Notes: generated by a model from the sequence alone, not told the origin. A DNA stretch of 64,000 nt from Streptomyces kurssanovii (GCF_014649695.1 NZ_BMTN01000001.1:682001-746000); one strand, 5' to 3'; counted from the first letter of the stretch, positions 52,380-61,601 are shown. Program-made: numbers and translations.

Positions 52380-52429
52380 GCATACCGCAGGACCGGTCCC
52401 CGGCGACGGGGACCGGTCCTGCGGTATGC
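52380..52429. terminator. 23-bp perfect hairpin with GCGA tetraloop
   Basis: Arms 52380-52402 and 52407-52429 are exact reverse complements; the loop GCGA is a stable GNRA type. It lies 14 bases after the PEBP stop and 28 bases from the end of the opposite gene: a bidirectional terminator between converging transcripts. Confidence 0.88.
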
Positions 52430-52456
52430 GTGGCCGGCCGAGGTGCCTGGACCGGC

Positions 52457-52687
52457 TCAGGTGCCGAGGCGCGAACGCAGCAGTTCCTTGCCGAGCTCGG
52501 CCCCCTTGCGGCTGTCGGCCTGCGCCTTGCGGAACAGCTCGACGATCTCGGTGTCGTTGTCGCGTTCCGCGTCCTTGATGTAGGTCTCCATCCGCAGCGC
52601 GTTGTTCAGGCACGCCTCGACGTACCAGATCAGGTTGTAGTGCTTGTCCTTCGTGCCGGTGATCTCGCCGGTCTCGCTCGTGCTCAT
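52457..52687 (-). CDS. Small conserved hypothetical protein
   Basis: The 76-residue protein (GEITGTKDKHYNLIWYVEACLNNALRMETYIKDAERDNDTEIVELFRKAQADSRKGAELGKELL) is helical and charged, without membrane segments. It is a known-looking conserved Streptomyces small protein with no named function that I can confirm. A strong AAGGAAGGG ribosome site precedes the ATG. It follows the hemerythrin gene by about 95 bases in the same direction; both may respond to stress. Confidence 0.78.
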   Translation of the reverse strand: MSTSETGEITGTKDKHYNLIWYVEACLNNALRMETYIKDAERDNDTEIVELFRKAQADSRKGAELGKELLRSRLGT

Positions 52688-52783
52688 GGTGTTTCGGTTC
52701 CCTTCCTTGTGCGATTCACGTGGTGGATGTGGTTCGTGCGGTCGGTCGGAGGGACAGGGGGAGGCGGTGGACCGGGGCCGGTC

Positions 52784-53341
52784 TCAGTGATGACGGCCGG
52801 TGATCAGATCACGGGCCCGGTCCACCAGACCGGCCCCGGGGGCGAGGAGCCTGTTCGCCGGAGGCGTGTCCGGAGCGGCGGGATGCGGCCGGGTCGGCGC
52901 CGTCTTCTTCGCCCGTCGGATCTTCTCGCCCAGGTCGGCCAGCGTTTCAGGAGTGCAGGCGCCCGCCAGGAGCGGGAAGAGCCGGTTCTCCTCGTCCCGC
53001 ACATGCTCGGCGACCTCGAGCTTCAGCTTCGCGACCAGATGGTTGAAATCGATGTGGTCGGGTTCGAGGTCCTCGAGCTCCTTCAGCATCCGCTCGACGC
53101 CGGCATGGTCCTCGATCTCCTTGTCGGCGAGACCGTCACCCCCGTCGACGTGGCGGCGCACCGCCGGGTACAGGTACTCCTCCTCGGCAACGGCGTGCCG
53201 CACCAGTTCCACCGTCAGCTCGTCCACGAGCTCCCGGCGGCGCGCGTCCGCGACCGGCTGCATCTCGATCCGGGCGAACAGCGCGTCCACCTCTCGGTGG
53301 TCCGCCGTGAGTTCCTCGATGACGTTTCCGCCGTGTCCCAT
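52784..53341 (-). CDS. Hemerythrin/HHE-domain protein
   Basis: The 185-residue protein has an HHE iron-binding bundle: VIEELTADHREVDALFARIE (His), LTVELVRHAVAEEEYLYPAVRRHV (H..E..), EDHAGVERMLKELE, and EHVRDEENRLFPLLA. These ligands hold a di-iron site for oxygen, nitric oxide or redox sensing. Residues 140-185 are a Pro/Arg tail with a last LVDRARDLITGRHH helix. Good AGGGA ribosome site at 53341. Likely co-transcribed with the small protein downstream. Confidence 0.9.
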   Translation of the reverse strand: MGHGGNVIEELTADHREVDALFARIEMQPVADARRRELVDELTVELVRHAVAEEEYLYPAVRRHVDGGDGLADKEIEDHAGVERMLKELEDLEPDHIDFNHLVAKLKLEVAEHVRDEENRLFPLLAGACTPETLADLGEKIRRAKKTAPTRPHPAAPDTPPANRLLAPGAGLVDRARDLITGRHH

Positions 53342-53574
53342 GCCGGTCCCTTCTTGATCCTCGGCCGGAGCCGAGCAGATCGGTTCACCGTGGCAGCGCG
53401 AGTACCCATAGTCCTGGCCGACACGCACGCGACCGGTGAAGCAGGGCAATTCGGGCGACATCGTCGTCCGAGCGGCCGCACCGCCCGCCCCTGCCGGGGG
53501 ACCGCCGGGAAGCGCGACACGCGGTCACCCAGAGGAACCATTCGCGAGTCCGACGGTCCACCTGCGCCGTCCGC

Positions 53575-54390
53575 ACGACATGGAGGTCGCTCCTGGTGCT
53601 CGACACCTGCGAGCACCTGGTCGCGTACGAGCTGTGCACACCGGCGGAGCGGCTCCTGTGAGCACGGCTGTCCGTGTTCGCGGGCTCCTTCGAACTGGCG
53701 GCGGCGGAGCGCGTTTGCGGCGGCGGTGAACTGCCGTCCGACGCCGTGCTGGAGACGCTTGTCGGACTCGTCGACAAGTCCGTGGTGCAGCGCGTCGGCG
53801 AGCAGGGAGAGCGCTATCGGCTGCTCGACTCGATCCGTGAGTACGCCGCCGACCTGCTCACCGCCTCCGGCGGCAGCTGCCGGGTGGCGGAGGAACACCT
53901 CGCTCACTGCCACGAGCTGGGCCGGAGCCTGTGGGACGAAATGATTACCGACGCCCCAGGCCGGCCTCCACCGGACGGTCCGGGCCGAGATCGCGGACCT
54001 GCGCGCCGCCCTGCACTACGCGTACGCGACCAAGGGCCGGGCCGCGCAAGGGATGTCGCTGGCGGTGAAGCTCGCGCCGCACTGGCGCGCGGCCGGGATG
54101 CTCTCGGAGCGCGTACTGGATCGACATGGGCCTCGGCCGGGTGATCGAGGAATGCCCGGAGCGCGCCCGGGGTCTGTTCATGACCGGGGTGTTCGCCGTG
54201 TGGGCCGGAGACCTCATAGCGGCGTCCGAGCGGTTCGAGCAGGCAGACGAACTGGCGCGGCGCTGCGGCGAGGAGTGCGCCGGTAACCGGCGCCTCCAAC
54301 TGCCCGCCGAGGCACGGGCGTACCGCGCCGCGACCCCCTTCTCGCGGTGCGGGCGAGCGTGTGGCTGCCCTCGTCGGCGGGGCAGCCGCA
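53575..54390 (+). pseudogene. Decayed LuxR/AfsR-type ATP-binding regulator
   Basis: Fragments in three frames belong to one large ATP-binding (LuxR-type, AfsR-like) regulator: LLVLDTCEHLV (Walker B) near 53590, a join to TPAERLL with TGA at 53659-53661 in place of a Trp, then LSVFAGSFELAAAERVC..DSIREYAADLL to about 53940. Frame then shifts near 53955 (RTVRAEIADLRAALHYAYATKG) and again near 54120 (GLFMTGVFAVWAGDLIAASERFEQADELARR). The N-terminal ATPase start and C-terminal HTH are missing. A stop, two shifts and an internal deletion mean it is dead. Confidence 0.8.
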
Positions 54391-54544
54391 CGTTGATTCC
54401 CGGCGGACGGCCGTCCGGTCCCACAGGTGCCGCGGGCGGCCACCGTCACCACCCGCGGGAGCCAGGACCACTGTCCCGTCCCGCCGGCGCCCGGCGCCGA
54501 CACCCGCGTCCTGCCGCCGGGGCTCCGGGCCCCGGCGGGCCCGC

Positions 54545-55411
54545 TCAGAGCGCGGCCCGCTCCACGGGGATCCACAGCTCCGCGTCCGCCTGCGCCCCGT
54601 CCGCCGACAGGCTCACCCGCAGGATCTCGGGCCCTGGCCTGCTCCGGTACGGGTTCGAGGGGAACCACTGCGTGAACACGTCCCGCCACAGGAACTGCAG
54701 GGCCTGCGGGAACGAGCCCGAGCTCTCGAACACGGCCCACGTCCCCGCCGGAACGGCGAGGACATCCGTGCCCTCCGGCGCCTCGGCACGGGTCACCACG
54801 CCGTGGTAGTAGTCGAGTTCGGTCCCCTCCGCCCGGCTCGGGTCGAGGTCGTCGCTCACCGCGACGATCCCCCTCGGCTCCTGGTCGGACAACTCCTCGA
54901 GCCGCCGCACCGTCTCCTTGTCGATGCCCCGGATGAACTCGGCGATGGCCGGGTTCACCCCCTCATGGACAAGAGGCACACGGGCCTTCATTCCGACGAC
55001 GCGGAACTCCTCCCTGTCCACGACCCTGTACCGCATACTGCCGCTCCCCTCGACGGTGAGACGGAAGGACAACCGCTGCTGGGACCGCAGAGCCGCACCG
55101 GTCCGCCGGGCCTCGCCCGGACCGACGCCGTGCACGGCGCGGAACGCCCGCGCGAACGCCTCCCCGGAGCCGTAGCCGTAGCGCACCGCGATCTCCAGGA
55201 GCGTCCGCCTGCCGGCGAGCACCTCTGCCCCCGCGACGGTCAGCCGCCTGCGCCGGACGTACTCCGACAGCGGCATCCCCGCGAGCGCGGAGAACAGCCG
55301 GCGGAAGTGGTACTCCGACGTCATCGCGATGCGCGCCAGGTCGGCCACGTCGATCTGCTGATCGAGACGGCTCTCGATGTGCTCCATGGCCTGGTTCAGC
55401 CGCTCCAGCAC
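54545..55411 (-). CDS. AraC HTH plus GyrI-like effector-binding regulator
   Basis: The 288-residue protein starts at GTG behind GGGAGGGAGG. An AraC-type double HTH (residues 1-105: HIESRLDQQIDVADLARIAMTSEYHFRRLFSALAGMPLSEYVRRRRL, AVRYGYGSGEAFARAFRAVHG) is followed by a GyrI/BacR-like effector domain (125-288: YRVVDREEFRVVGMKARVPLV, ending LRVSLSADGAQADAELWIPVE). This is the Rob/YdeE-like plan, sensing amphipathic small molecules. The targets are not evident; the neighbours are the STAND ATPase upstream and a dead LuxR gene downstream. Confidence 0.92.
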   Translation of the reverse strand: MLERLNQAMEHIESRLDQQIDVADLARIAMTSEYHFRRLFSALAGMPLSEYVRRRRLTVAGAEVLAGRRTLLEIAVRYGYGSGEAFARAFRAVHGVGPGEARRTGAALRSQQRLSFRLTVEGSGSMRYRVVDREEFRVVGMKARVPLVHEGVNPAIAEFIRGIDKETVRRLEELSDQEPRGIVAVSDDLDPSRAEGTELDYYHGVVTRAEAPEGTDVLAVPAGTWAVFESSGSFPQALQFLWRDVFTQWFPSNPYRSRPGPEILRVSLSADGAQADAELWIPVERAAL

Positions 55412-55766
55412 CCCGGCCTCCCTCCCTTGACGACACTCACGCTAGGAGGGCCCCATCCTGTCGGACCCGACTTCCTGTGCCCGGTCCGGTCGGGTACGGC
55501 GAGCCCTCGTCGGCCCCCGGCCCCCCGGCCCCGGCCCGTCCCGGCCCCGCCCACGGTGGATCCGGCGTCGGGACCGGGGCGCGGCGGATCCTGCACCGGG
55601 ACCGGGGCGCGGTGGGTCCGGCACCCGGGACCGCCCCGCTTGCGGCCCCCGGGCCCGGTCGCGGGGCCCAGGGCCGCTCAGTACAGCGGCGCGTGGCTCC
55701 GGCGCGGTCGGCGCCGGCCGGACCACGGGCGCGGTCGGCGGGCGCCCGTCGTACGCCGGGCCCGGT
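55412..55766. other. Low-complexity GC-rich intergenic region
   Basis: No gene is supported in 355 bases. Runs of GGCCCC and a roughly 28-base direct repeat (55555-55635) dominate. It separates the AraC-GyrI gene start from the stop of the STAND ATPase gene. Confidence 0.5.
55555..55635. repeat. Tandem direct repeat of about 28 bases
   Basis: The block CGGGACCGGGGCGCGG occurs at 55569-55584 and again at 55597-55612, each followed by a GGATCC/GGGTCC-like spacer, with partial copies at both sides. Probably a slippage-prone repeat. Confidence 0.55.
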
Positions 55767-57734
55767 TCACCGTGGCGCCCTGCTCGCCGCGGCCGGGGCC
55801 ACGGGCACGCCCGTCCGTGGCAGCGGCACGGCCGGAAGGCACAGCCGCCCCGGGATCCCGGCCTCGATGTCGGCCATCAGCCGGCGCAGAGCGGCGGCAC
55901 CGTGTACGTCGGGCAGCCCTGGCTGGAGGGAGGCGAGCGTGCGGTGTGCCCGCTGCCAGGCACGGCCGCTGCGGCCGTGCCGGTGGTCGACGAACGCGCG
56001 GGCGTACCGGGCGACGACGGACGCCCAGGCGTCCTCGCGGACACCGGGACGGGTCAGGGCGCGCCGGGCGCTGCGCCGGGCGGCAACGGGATCGAACATG
56101 GCCTCGGCCACGGCGACGGCGGCTTGGCTGACCGCCGGCGAGGGGCCGCCGGCCGCGTGCGGCGGGACGGTGTCCGCGGCCTCCTGGAAATGCCGGGCGG
56201 CGGCCTCCGCGTCCCGTTCCTGCAGCGCCAGCGTCCCCTGGACATGGGCGACACGGCCGATGGCCGCGTCGTCCCCGGCCATCACCGCGGCCGACCACGC
56301 CCGGCCCAGCAGCACCCGGGCCGTCTCCGGATCGATCCCCGCGCTCAGCCACGCCGCGAGCCACAGAGCACGCGTGACCAGGGGATCGTCGGCATCGTTC
56401 AGCGGCAGCAACCGCAAGAGGTACTCGCGGCCTTCCTCGGCCCGGTCGTACACCACCCACCAGAACCACAGATTGACGACGGTCTCGAGGGCGTCCGCGG
56501 AATGCTCCGGCCGGTCCCGGGCGTACTCCACCATGGCCCTCAAGTCGTCCTGTTCGTCCAGGACCAGCCTCATCGCCTGCGTCTGGCCTCCGGTGCTCCA
56601 CAGGCTCTCCGCGACGGCGGCCACACGCCGGCAGTGGACCACGAGCCGCTCGGCGGCCACCTGGAACTCGCCCGCGTCCCTCAGCCGCTCCTCGCCGAAC
56701 TCTCGGGCGGCCCTGGTCATCCGGTAGCGCGGCTCGCGCACCCCGCCCGGGTCGCCCACCGCTTCCAGGACCCCCGCCGCCGTCAGCCGGGCCAGGCAGC
56801 CCGGCACCTGCCAGGCCTCGACGCTGCCCCCGGCGCACAGGAACACCGCCGTCCCCTCTGCGAAGGGGCCCGCGAAGACACTTGCCCTGGCCCACACGAT
56901 CCGCACCTCCCGCTCGCACAGCACATATCCGGCCGCGACCGCCTCCCGCAACGACCGGTGCCGCCGCAGGACGGGCCGAGGGCTCGTCAGCCACCCCTGC
57001 TGTTCCCTCAGCAGACCGGCGAGCTCGTCCACCGAGTGACGCACCGTCTGTTCGGCCGCCATCTCGATCGCCAGCGGCACACCCTCCAGCAGCCGGCAGA
57101 CCTCCGCGACAGCCGGCAGATCCGCCTCCTCGGCGCGGAAGCCCTCGTCCGCGGCCCTCGCCCGGTCGAGGAACAGCTTCACCGCAGGAGCCCGGCCACC
57201 TCCACTCACCGGTTCCTCGCCGCTCAGCTGCGTCAGGCGAAGCACGCGCTCGTCACCGAGTCCCAGGGGCCGGCGTGCCGTCACCAGCACCCGCACATCC
57301 GGCACCGCCATCAGCAGGTGCTGCACCAGGCCGATGCATTCCGTGTGGACGGGATCGACGTCGTCGAGGAACAGAAGCGTCCGCCCGTCGGGCAGGCCGC
57401 GCACCACTTCGGCGACACCCACCGTGTCCTGGGCCGGCCGGACCCCGGTCAGGGCCAGCACCACCGTGGCCGCGAGGGCCCCGGACGACGCCGGACCGTT
57501 GCCCTGCCAGCGCACCTCGACGATGTGCTGCCACGGCCCGTCCGTCACGGAGGCCGCGACGGTGGCGGCCAGTCGGCTCTTCCCCATCCCGCCACTCCCG
57601 GCCGTCGTCACCAGTCGGTGGCCGGTCAGGAGTTCTCGCAGGGCCGCGGCGTCCTGCTCCCGGCCGACCATGTGGCCGGGCCTCCGGACGCTGGAAGCGG
57701 GCAGGGCCTCCGGGCCGCCGACGCTTGTCCACAC
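55767..57734 (-). CDS. STAND (NB-ARC-like) ATPase with no visible DNA-binding domain
   Basis: The 655-residue protein has a P-loop (TAGSGGMGKSRLAATVA, about residues 44-60), Walker B (LLFLDDVDP, about 121) and LVTARRPLG, then the AfsR/LuxR-like winged region (PRPVLRRHRSLREAVAAGYVLCEREVRIVWARASVFAGPF) and a long helical TPR-like C-terminus. Related Streptomyces regulators carry an N-terminal SARP or C-terminal LuxR HTH; neither is seen here. The GTG start has GGAGAG upstream. It may act through protein partners or be a truncated regulator. A nested inverted repeat lies about 180 bases upstream. Confidence 0.82.
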   Translation of the reverse strand: MWTSVGGPEALPASSVRRPGHMVGREQDAAALRELLTGHRLVTTAGSGGMGKSRLAATVAASVTDGPWQHIVEVRWQGNGPASSGALAATVVLALTGVRPAQDTVGVAEVVRGLPDGRTLLFLDDVDPVHTECIGLVQHLLMAVPDVRVLVTARRPLGLGDERVLRLTQLSGEEPVSGGGRAPAVKLFLDRARAADEGFRAEEADLPAVAEVCRLLEGVPLAIEMAAEQTVRHSVDELAGLLREQQGWLTSPRPVLRRHRSLREAVAAGYVLCEREVRIVWARASVFAGPFAEGTAVFLCAGGSVEAWQVPGCLARLTAAGVLEAVGDPGGVREPRYRMTRAAREFGEERLRDAGEFQVAAERLVVHCRRVAAVAESLWSTGGQTQAMRLVLDEQDDLRAMVEYARDRPEHSADALETVVNLWFWWVVYDRAEEGREYLLRLLPLNDADDPLVTRALWLAAWLSAGIDPETARVLLGRAWSAAVMAGDDAAIGRVAHVQGTLALQERDAEAAARHFQEAADTVPPHAAGGPSPAVSQAAVAVAEAMFDPVAARRSARRALTRPGVREDAWASVVARYARAFVDHRHGRSGRAWQRAHRTLASLQPGLPDVHGAAALRRLMADIEAGIPGRLCLPAVPLPRTGVPVAPAAASRAPR

Positions 57735-58387
57735 TGTTGTCGCTCTCCGTACCTTTTTCGACTGCGATCGTTGGGCGACGCCACGGCCCAGGGGTCGGCA
57801 GCCCCGGGCACAGAACCGTCACTGCTGCGGCGCCACGGCAACCCCAACGCACCACCCGGCGACGAGTGGCGCTACCCGGCGCAGGATCACACCCCACAAC
57901 GATTTCTCGAACTGTCGTACGGCACATACCTATTGGCACGACGAAACGTAGGTACGACAGTCCGGTGAATACGTATGCGAGGAGGGGTGAGTACGTGTAC
58001 CGGACTTTCCGGGATGCCTTCTCCGTGAGGCGGCCGGCGACCGGCGAAAGAGCCTCTGCATGATTCTCCCCTTGTCGTCGGGTGACCGAGCGATTCAAGG
58101 GGGCGCGCATACAAAGCCGATACACGACGGCGGTCCGCAGACACAGGGGCCTGGCAGGGAACGGGTCCCGCCGCCAGTCCCCACCGGGCGATGTCCGATG
58201 GGGACTTACGGATCTGCGTGGCCGTGAGGGATCAAGGCCGAGCGGAGAGATCCCGATCCGTCCAGGACCTCATTCCTCGAGGCGGTCGCGGCCCCGGTGC
58301 GGGGGCCAAGCGCGTGAGCGAGGTCTGCGGTGAACGCCGAGCGGTCCCGTATCCTGGCGCAGCGGTATCCGCGATGAGCAAAGGACA
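57735..58387. other. Divergent intergenic region with nested inverted repeats
   Basis: About 650 bases without a supported gene, between the STAND ATPase (minus) and the rhodanese gene (plus). The stretch 57900-57975 is clearly AT-richer and holds inverted repeats (separate entry), so it is the best promoter candidate. The rest shows only weak, Arg-rich reading frames. Confidence 0.5.
57912..57962. promoter_or_regulatory. Nested inverted repeats upstream of the STAND ATPase
   Basis: ACTGTCGTAC (57912-57921) is matched exactly by GTACGACAGT (57953-57962), and TACCTA (57928-57933) by TAGGTA (57950-57955) inside. The two stems are mutually exclusive in part, which would suit alternative structures or overlapping operators. 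Confidence 0.5.
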
Positions 58388-58957
58388 GTGCAAGTGGCAC
58401 TCAACGCCCTCTCCGCCGACGAGGCCCGAGCCCGCCTTCACGAGCTGACCGTCATCGACGTGCGCACGCCCGGCGAATACGCCTCCGGCCATCTGCCCGG
58501 TGCCCACAACATTCCGCTCGACCATCTCGACGAGGCGCTTCCGGTGCTGAAGTCCGCCGCCGACCGCGGTGACCTCCTCGTCGTGTGCGCCTCCGGCGCC
58601 CGCTCCGAGACAGCCTGCCGGCGGCTCGCCGACGACGGCATCACCGCAGCCACCCTCACCGGCGGCACCACCGCCTGGTCCCAGCTCGGCCACGACACCC
58701 ACCGCCCCGCCGGGACCCGCACCCCGTGGGCCATGGAACGGCAGGTCCGCCTCGCCGCCGGATCTCTCGTCCTCACCGGCCTCGTCCTCGGGCGACGCCT
58801 GCCCAGGGCCCGGGGGCTCTCCGCGGCCATCGCGGGCGGCCTTGTCTTCTCCGCCCTCACCGACACATGCGGTATGGCGCGCGTACTCGCCAAGCTCCCT
58901 CACAACCGGCCCAAGTCGGCCGACCTCGAGGCCACTCTCGCCGCCCTTTCCCGCTGA
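58388..58957 (+). CDS. Rhodanese domain protein with membrane tail
   Basis: The 189-residue protein has an N-terminal rhodanese domain (1-105: LTVIDVRTPGEYASGHLPGAHNIPLD, active-site loop VVCASGARS with the sulfur-accepting Cys, GGTTAWSQLG) and a C-terminal DUF2892-like membrane hairpin (about 118-165, RQVRLAAGSLVLTGLVLGRRL and LSAAIAGGLVFSALTDTCGM). It should handle sulfane sulfur at the inner membrane face. It starts at GTG; a second GTG two codons later is equally possible. Confidence 0.92.
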   Translation: MQVALNALSADEARARLHELTVIDVRTPGEYASGHLPGAHNIPLDHLDEALPVLKSAADRGDLLVVCASGARSETACRRLADDGITAATLTGGTTAWSQLGHDTHRPAGTRTPWAMERQVRLAAGSLVLTGLVLGRRLPRARGLSAAIAGGLVFSALTDTCGMARVLAKLPHNRPKSADLEATLAALSR

Positions 58958-59169
58958 CAGGGCGACTGCAGCAGCCGACCGTCGAGGAAAGGCCGCCGGG
59001 GCCGGGGCCCGCGGAGGGACGGCCCGGGCTGTGGCTCAGCGGCCCCGGGCGTCATCAGGCCGGAGGGCCGACGTCACGTACCCGTAAGCGCCTGACACGC
59101 AGCGTCCTGAACGGCGGCATCGGCCGTGGCCTGTCCGTGAAGCCGTGGCCGGTCCGTAACCAGGCCCCG

Positions 59170-60533
59170 TCATGCGGGCATTCGCGTGGCGAGGACGGCG
59201 ACGTCGTCGGTGGTCTGAGAGGCGAGACCGGTGAGGAGTTCGTCGCAGAACTCCTCCAGGGGTGTCCGGGCCACGGCGGCGGCCTGCTGGCGCAGCCGGG
59301 TCATGCCGCGGTGGACGGGTTCGCCGCGGCGTTCGATCAGTCCGTCCGTGTAGAGGACGAGGGTGGAGCCGGGCGGCAGTGCGCAGCGGCCGCTGTCGCG
59401 TGGAAGGTCGGGCAGGGCACCCAGAAGAGGGCCGTGGCCCTCTTCGAGGAAGTGGGTGTCGCCGTCGTGGGTGACGAGCAGCGGCGGCGGGTGGCCGGCG
59501 TTGGAGTAGTGCAGTTCCCACGGCCCGCCGTCGCCGCCCTTGAGGACGCCGTACACACAGGTGGCGGTGACGTCGGGGTAGAGCTGGTGATGTGCGACGT
59601 CGAGGCGGTTCAGGATGTGGCCGGGGGCTCCTCGCGGTCGAGGGCGATGCCGCGGAGCATGTTGCGCAACTGTCCCATGGTGACCGTGGCACGCAGATCG
59701 TGGCCCGCCACATCGCCGATGATCATGGCGATGTTCCCATGGGGCAGCGGGAAGCTGTCGTACCAGTCGCCGCCGACCTCCGCGGTGGCCTGCGAGGGCG
59801 TGTAGCGGGCCGCCCGCTGCGGGGTGCCCGGCCCTGTCAGGTTCGGCAGCAGCGAGCGCTGAAGACGTTCGGCGATGCGAGAGGTCTCCCGGTAGAGCCG
59901 GGCGTTGTCGACCGCGAGCGCGACCCGTCGGGCAAGATCCTCGACGAGGGCGGAATCCGCGTCCGTCAGCGGCCGCTCGCCGCTCGTCCGGCCGATCGTG
60001 ATCGCGCCGAGGATGTCGGGCCTGGCCCGCAGCGGGGCCACGATCGCCGTGTCGGTGTCCAGCTGACGGAACAGCTCCAGCGGCCGGGCGTGGAAGGGGT
60101 CCGCGTGGGCCGGCGGGAAATCGCCGCGCTGAAGCAGCAGAGGCCCGGCGCCGCGCAGGACCCTGGCGACCGGCCCGCTCGCCACGTCGGCCGGCACCGG
60201 AAGTGTGCCCTCCAGCGGACTGGCGGTCGGGGGGCCCGCGTCACGATGTGTGACGGCCACACGCTCCAGTGTGCCGTCGCTGTCCAGGAGATCGATCGCA
60301 CACCAGTCGCCGAGCTGATGGACCACAAGCCGTGACACCCGCCGCAAGGCCTCCCGGACATCGAGGGTGGCGGCCAGGGCGGCGCCCACGTCGGCCAGCA
60401 GAGCCAGCCGGTCCAGCGCCTGCTGAAGCACGGCGTCGATGTCGTACGCGTCGCCTTCCACGGTCTCAGCCTCCCCGCGCTCGTACGGCAGGGATCCGGC
60501 CCGCCCGGTCGCCACGAGCGAGGGCACCCGCAT
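59170..60533 (-). pseudogene. GAF-PP2C (SpoIIE-type) phosphatase with a frameshift
   Basis: Residues 1-300 contain a GAF sensor domain (DAVLQQALDRLALLADVGAALAATLDV, GRTSGERPLTDADSALVEDLARRVALAVDNARLY) and the start of a PP2C SpoIIE phosphatase (LQRSLLPNLTGP, VGGDWYDSFPL, IGDVAGHDLRATVTMGQLR). The frame breaks near 59625 at a CCCCCGG run, where one missing G moves the reading into HILNRLDVAHHQLYPD, and goes on to YGVLKGGDGGPW, HYSNAGHPPPLL, LYTDGLIERRGE and TTDDVAVLATR. Joined, the protein would have about 454 residues, a normal size. The homopolymer site makes a sequencing error as likely as mutation. Confidence 0.85.
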
Positions 60534-60631
60534 GCCGCATTCCCATTATCCGAGCAGGGGCGCGTGGTGCCCGCCCGACCAGGGCGAGTGTCCACGCCGG
60601 CGTCACGCCGACCGCCTTCGCGGCGGACGGC

Positions 60632-61186
60632 TCACTCCACCGGTGTGCGGTGCAGGGAGATCAGCAGCCGCCAGACCCCCGCCGACATCGATTGCGGCGA
60701 GGCGTCGACCACGCCGTGCAGCCAGTCCGCGAGGACGCCCGCGAAGGCCGCCGCGACCGCCGAGGCGATCATGGCCGGGGCGGGGGCGCCGGCCAGTTCC
60801 CGTTCCGCGCGGCTCCGGGCGCGCAGTTCCTGGTGCAGCAGATCGCCCAACGGACCGCTTCCGCCTTCCCGGAGCAGGCCGCGGTAGAGGGAACGATGCT
60901 CGGAGATCTCCGTGAAGAAGGCGGTCAGCGGCGGTGGAGGCCGCTCGGGATCCGGCGTGCCCCGCCACGCGTGGAGCGCCTCGACGGCATCCCTGACGAT
61001 CTCGGCGCAGGCGTCCAGCGCCAGTGCGTCCAGGTCGGGGTAATGCAGGTAGAACGTGGCCCGGCCGACCGACGCCCGGCGCACCACGGCCGCCACGCTG
61101 ACCTGGTCGAGGGTGCGTCCGGCGCATTCCTCGAGCAATGCCTCCCGCAGTCTGGCCCTGGTGCGCGCCGCCCTGGGGTCGTTCAT
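60632..61186 (-). CDS. TetR family regulator
   Basis: The 184-residue protein has a TetR HTH (ALLEECAGRTLDQVSVAAVVRRASVGRATFYLHYPDLDALALDAC) and a TetR_C-type effector domain. The ATG at 61186 overlaps the DUF1304 stop by four bases, so it is the second gene of a two-gene leftward operon. Palindromic sites upstream of DUF1304 (61559-61601) are its probable operator. The inducer is unknown, but DUF1304 proteins are often linked with TetR-controlled stress responses. Confidence 0.92.
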   Translation of the reverse strand: MNDPRAARTRARLREALLEECAGRTLDQVSVAAVVRRASVGRATFYLHYPDLDALALDACAEIVRDAVEALHAWRGTPDPERPPPPLTAFFTEISEHRSLYRGLLREGGSGPLGDLLHQELRARSRAERELAGAPAPAMIASAVAAAFAGVLADWLHGVVDASPQSMSAGVWRLLISLHRTPVE

Positions 61187-61545
61187 CCGGCGACCAGGAC
61201 GGCCGTGAGGGCCAGCGCGCCGGGCAGCGCCTGAGCGACGAGGATGCGCCGATTGGCCGTGAAGCCTCCGTAGAGGCCCGCGACCACCACGCACGACAGG
61301 AAGAAGATCTGTACCTGTTGTCCTGTCGGGTCCGCGGCGATCAGACCCCAGACGAGGCCGGCGGCGAGAAAGCCGTTGTAAAGCCCCTGGTTCGCGGCGA
61401 GCGGAGCGGTGGCGCACGCCATGTCCCTGTCGAAGCCGGACAGCGACCGGCCGGGGCCGCGCTCCCACAGGAACATCTCCAGAATCAGGATGTAGACGTG
61501 CAGGGCGGCCACCAGGCCGACCAGTGCGTTGGCTGTGACGGTCAT
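61183..61545 (-). CDS. DUF1304 membrane protein
   Basis: The 120-residue protein has four membrane helices and the DUF1304 outline: VGLVAALHVYILILEMFLWERGPGRSLSGFD at the start, then LAANQGLYNGFLAAGLVWGLIA and FFLSCVVVAGLYGGFTANRRIL. Function is unknown. It is first in an operon with TetR, and its start lies 13 bases from the palindromic operator region. Confidence 0.93.
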   Translation of the reverse strand: MTVTANALVGLVAALHVYILILEMFLWERGPGRSLSGFDRDMACATAPLAANQGLYNGFLAAGLVWGLIAADPTGQQVQIFFLSCVVVAGLYGGFTANRRILVAQALPGALALTAVLVAG

Positions 61546-61558
61546 CGATGCGCCTTAA

Positions 61559-61601
61559 GTTCTGGACGGTTGTCCATCAACTATAGACACATGTCCAGAA
61601 C
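61559..61601. promoter_or_regulatory. TetR operator region of the DUF1304 operon
   Basis: TGGAC, GGTT, GTCCA (61563-61576) is a perfect palindrome, and GTTCTGGAC (61559-61567) is matched by GTCCAGAAC (61593-61601). The AT-rich CTATAGA between them may be a promoter element. The arrangement suits binding by a TetR dimer or pair of dimers. Confidence 0.72.
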
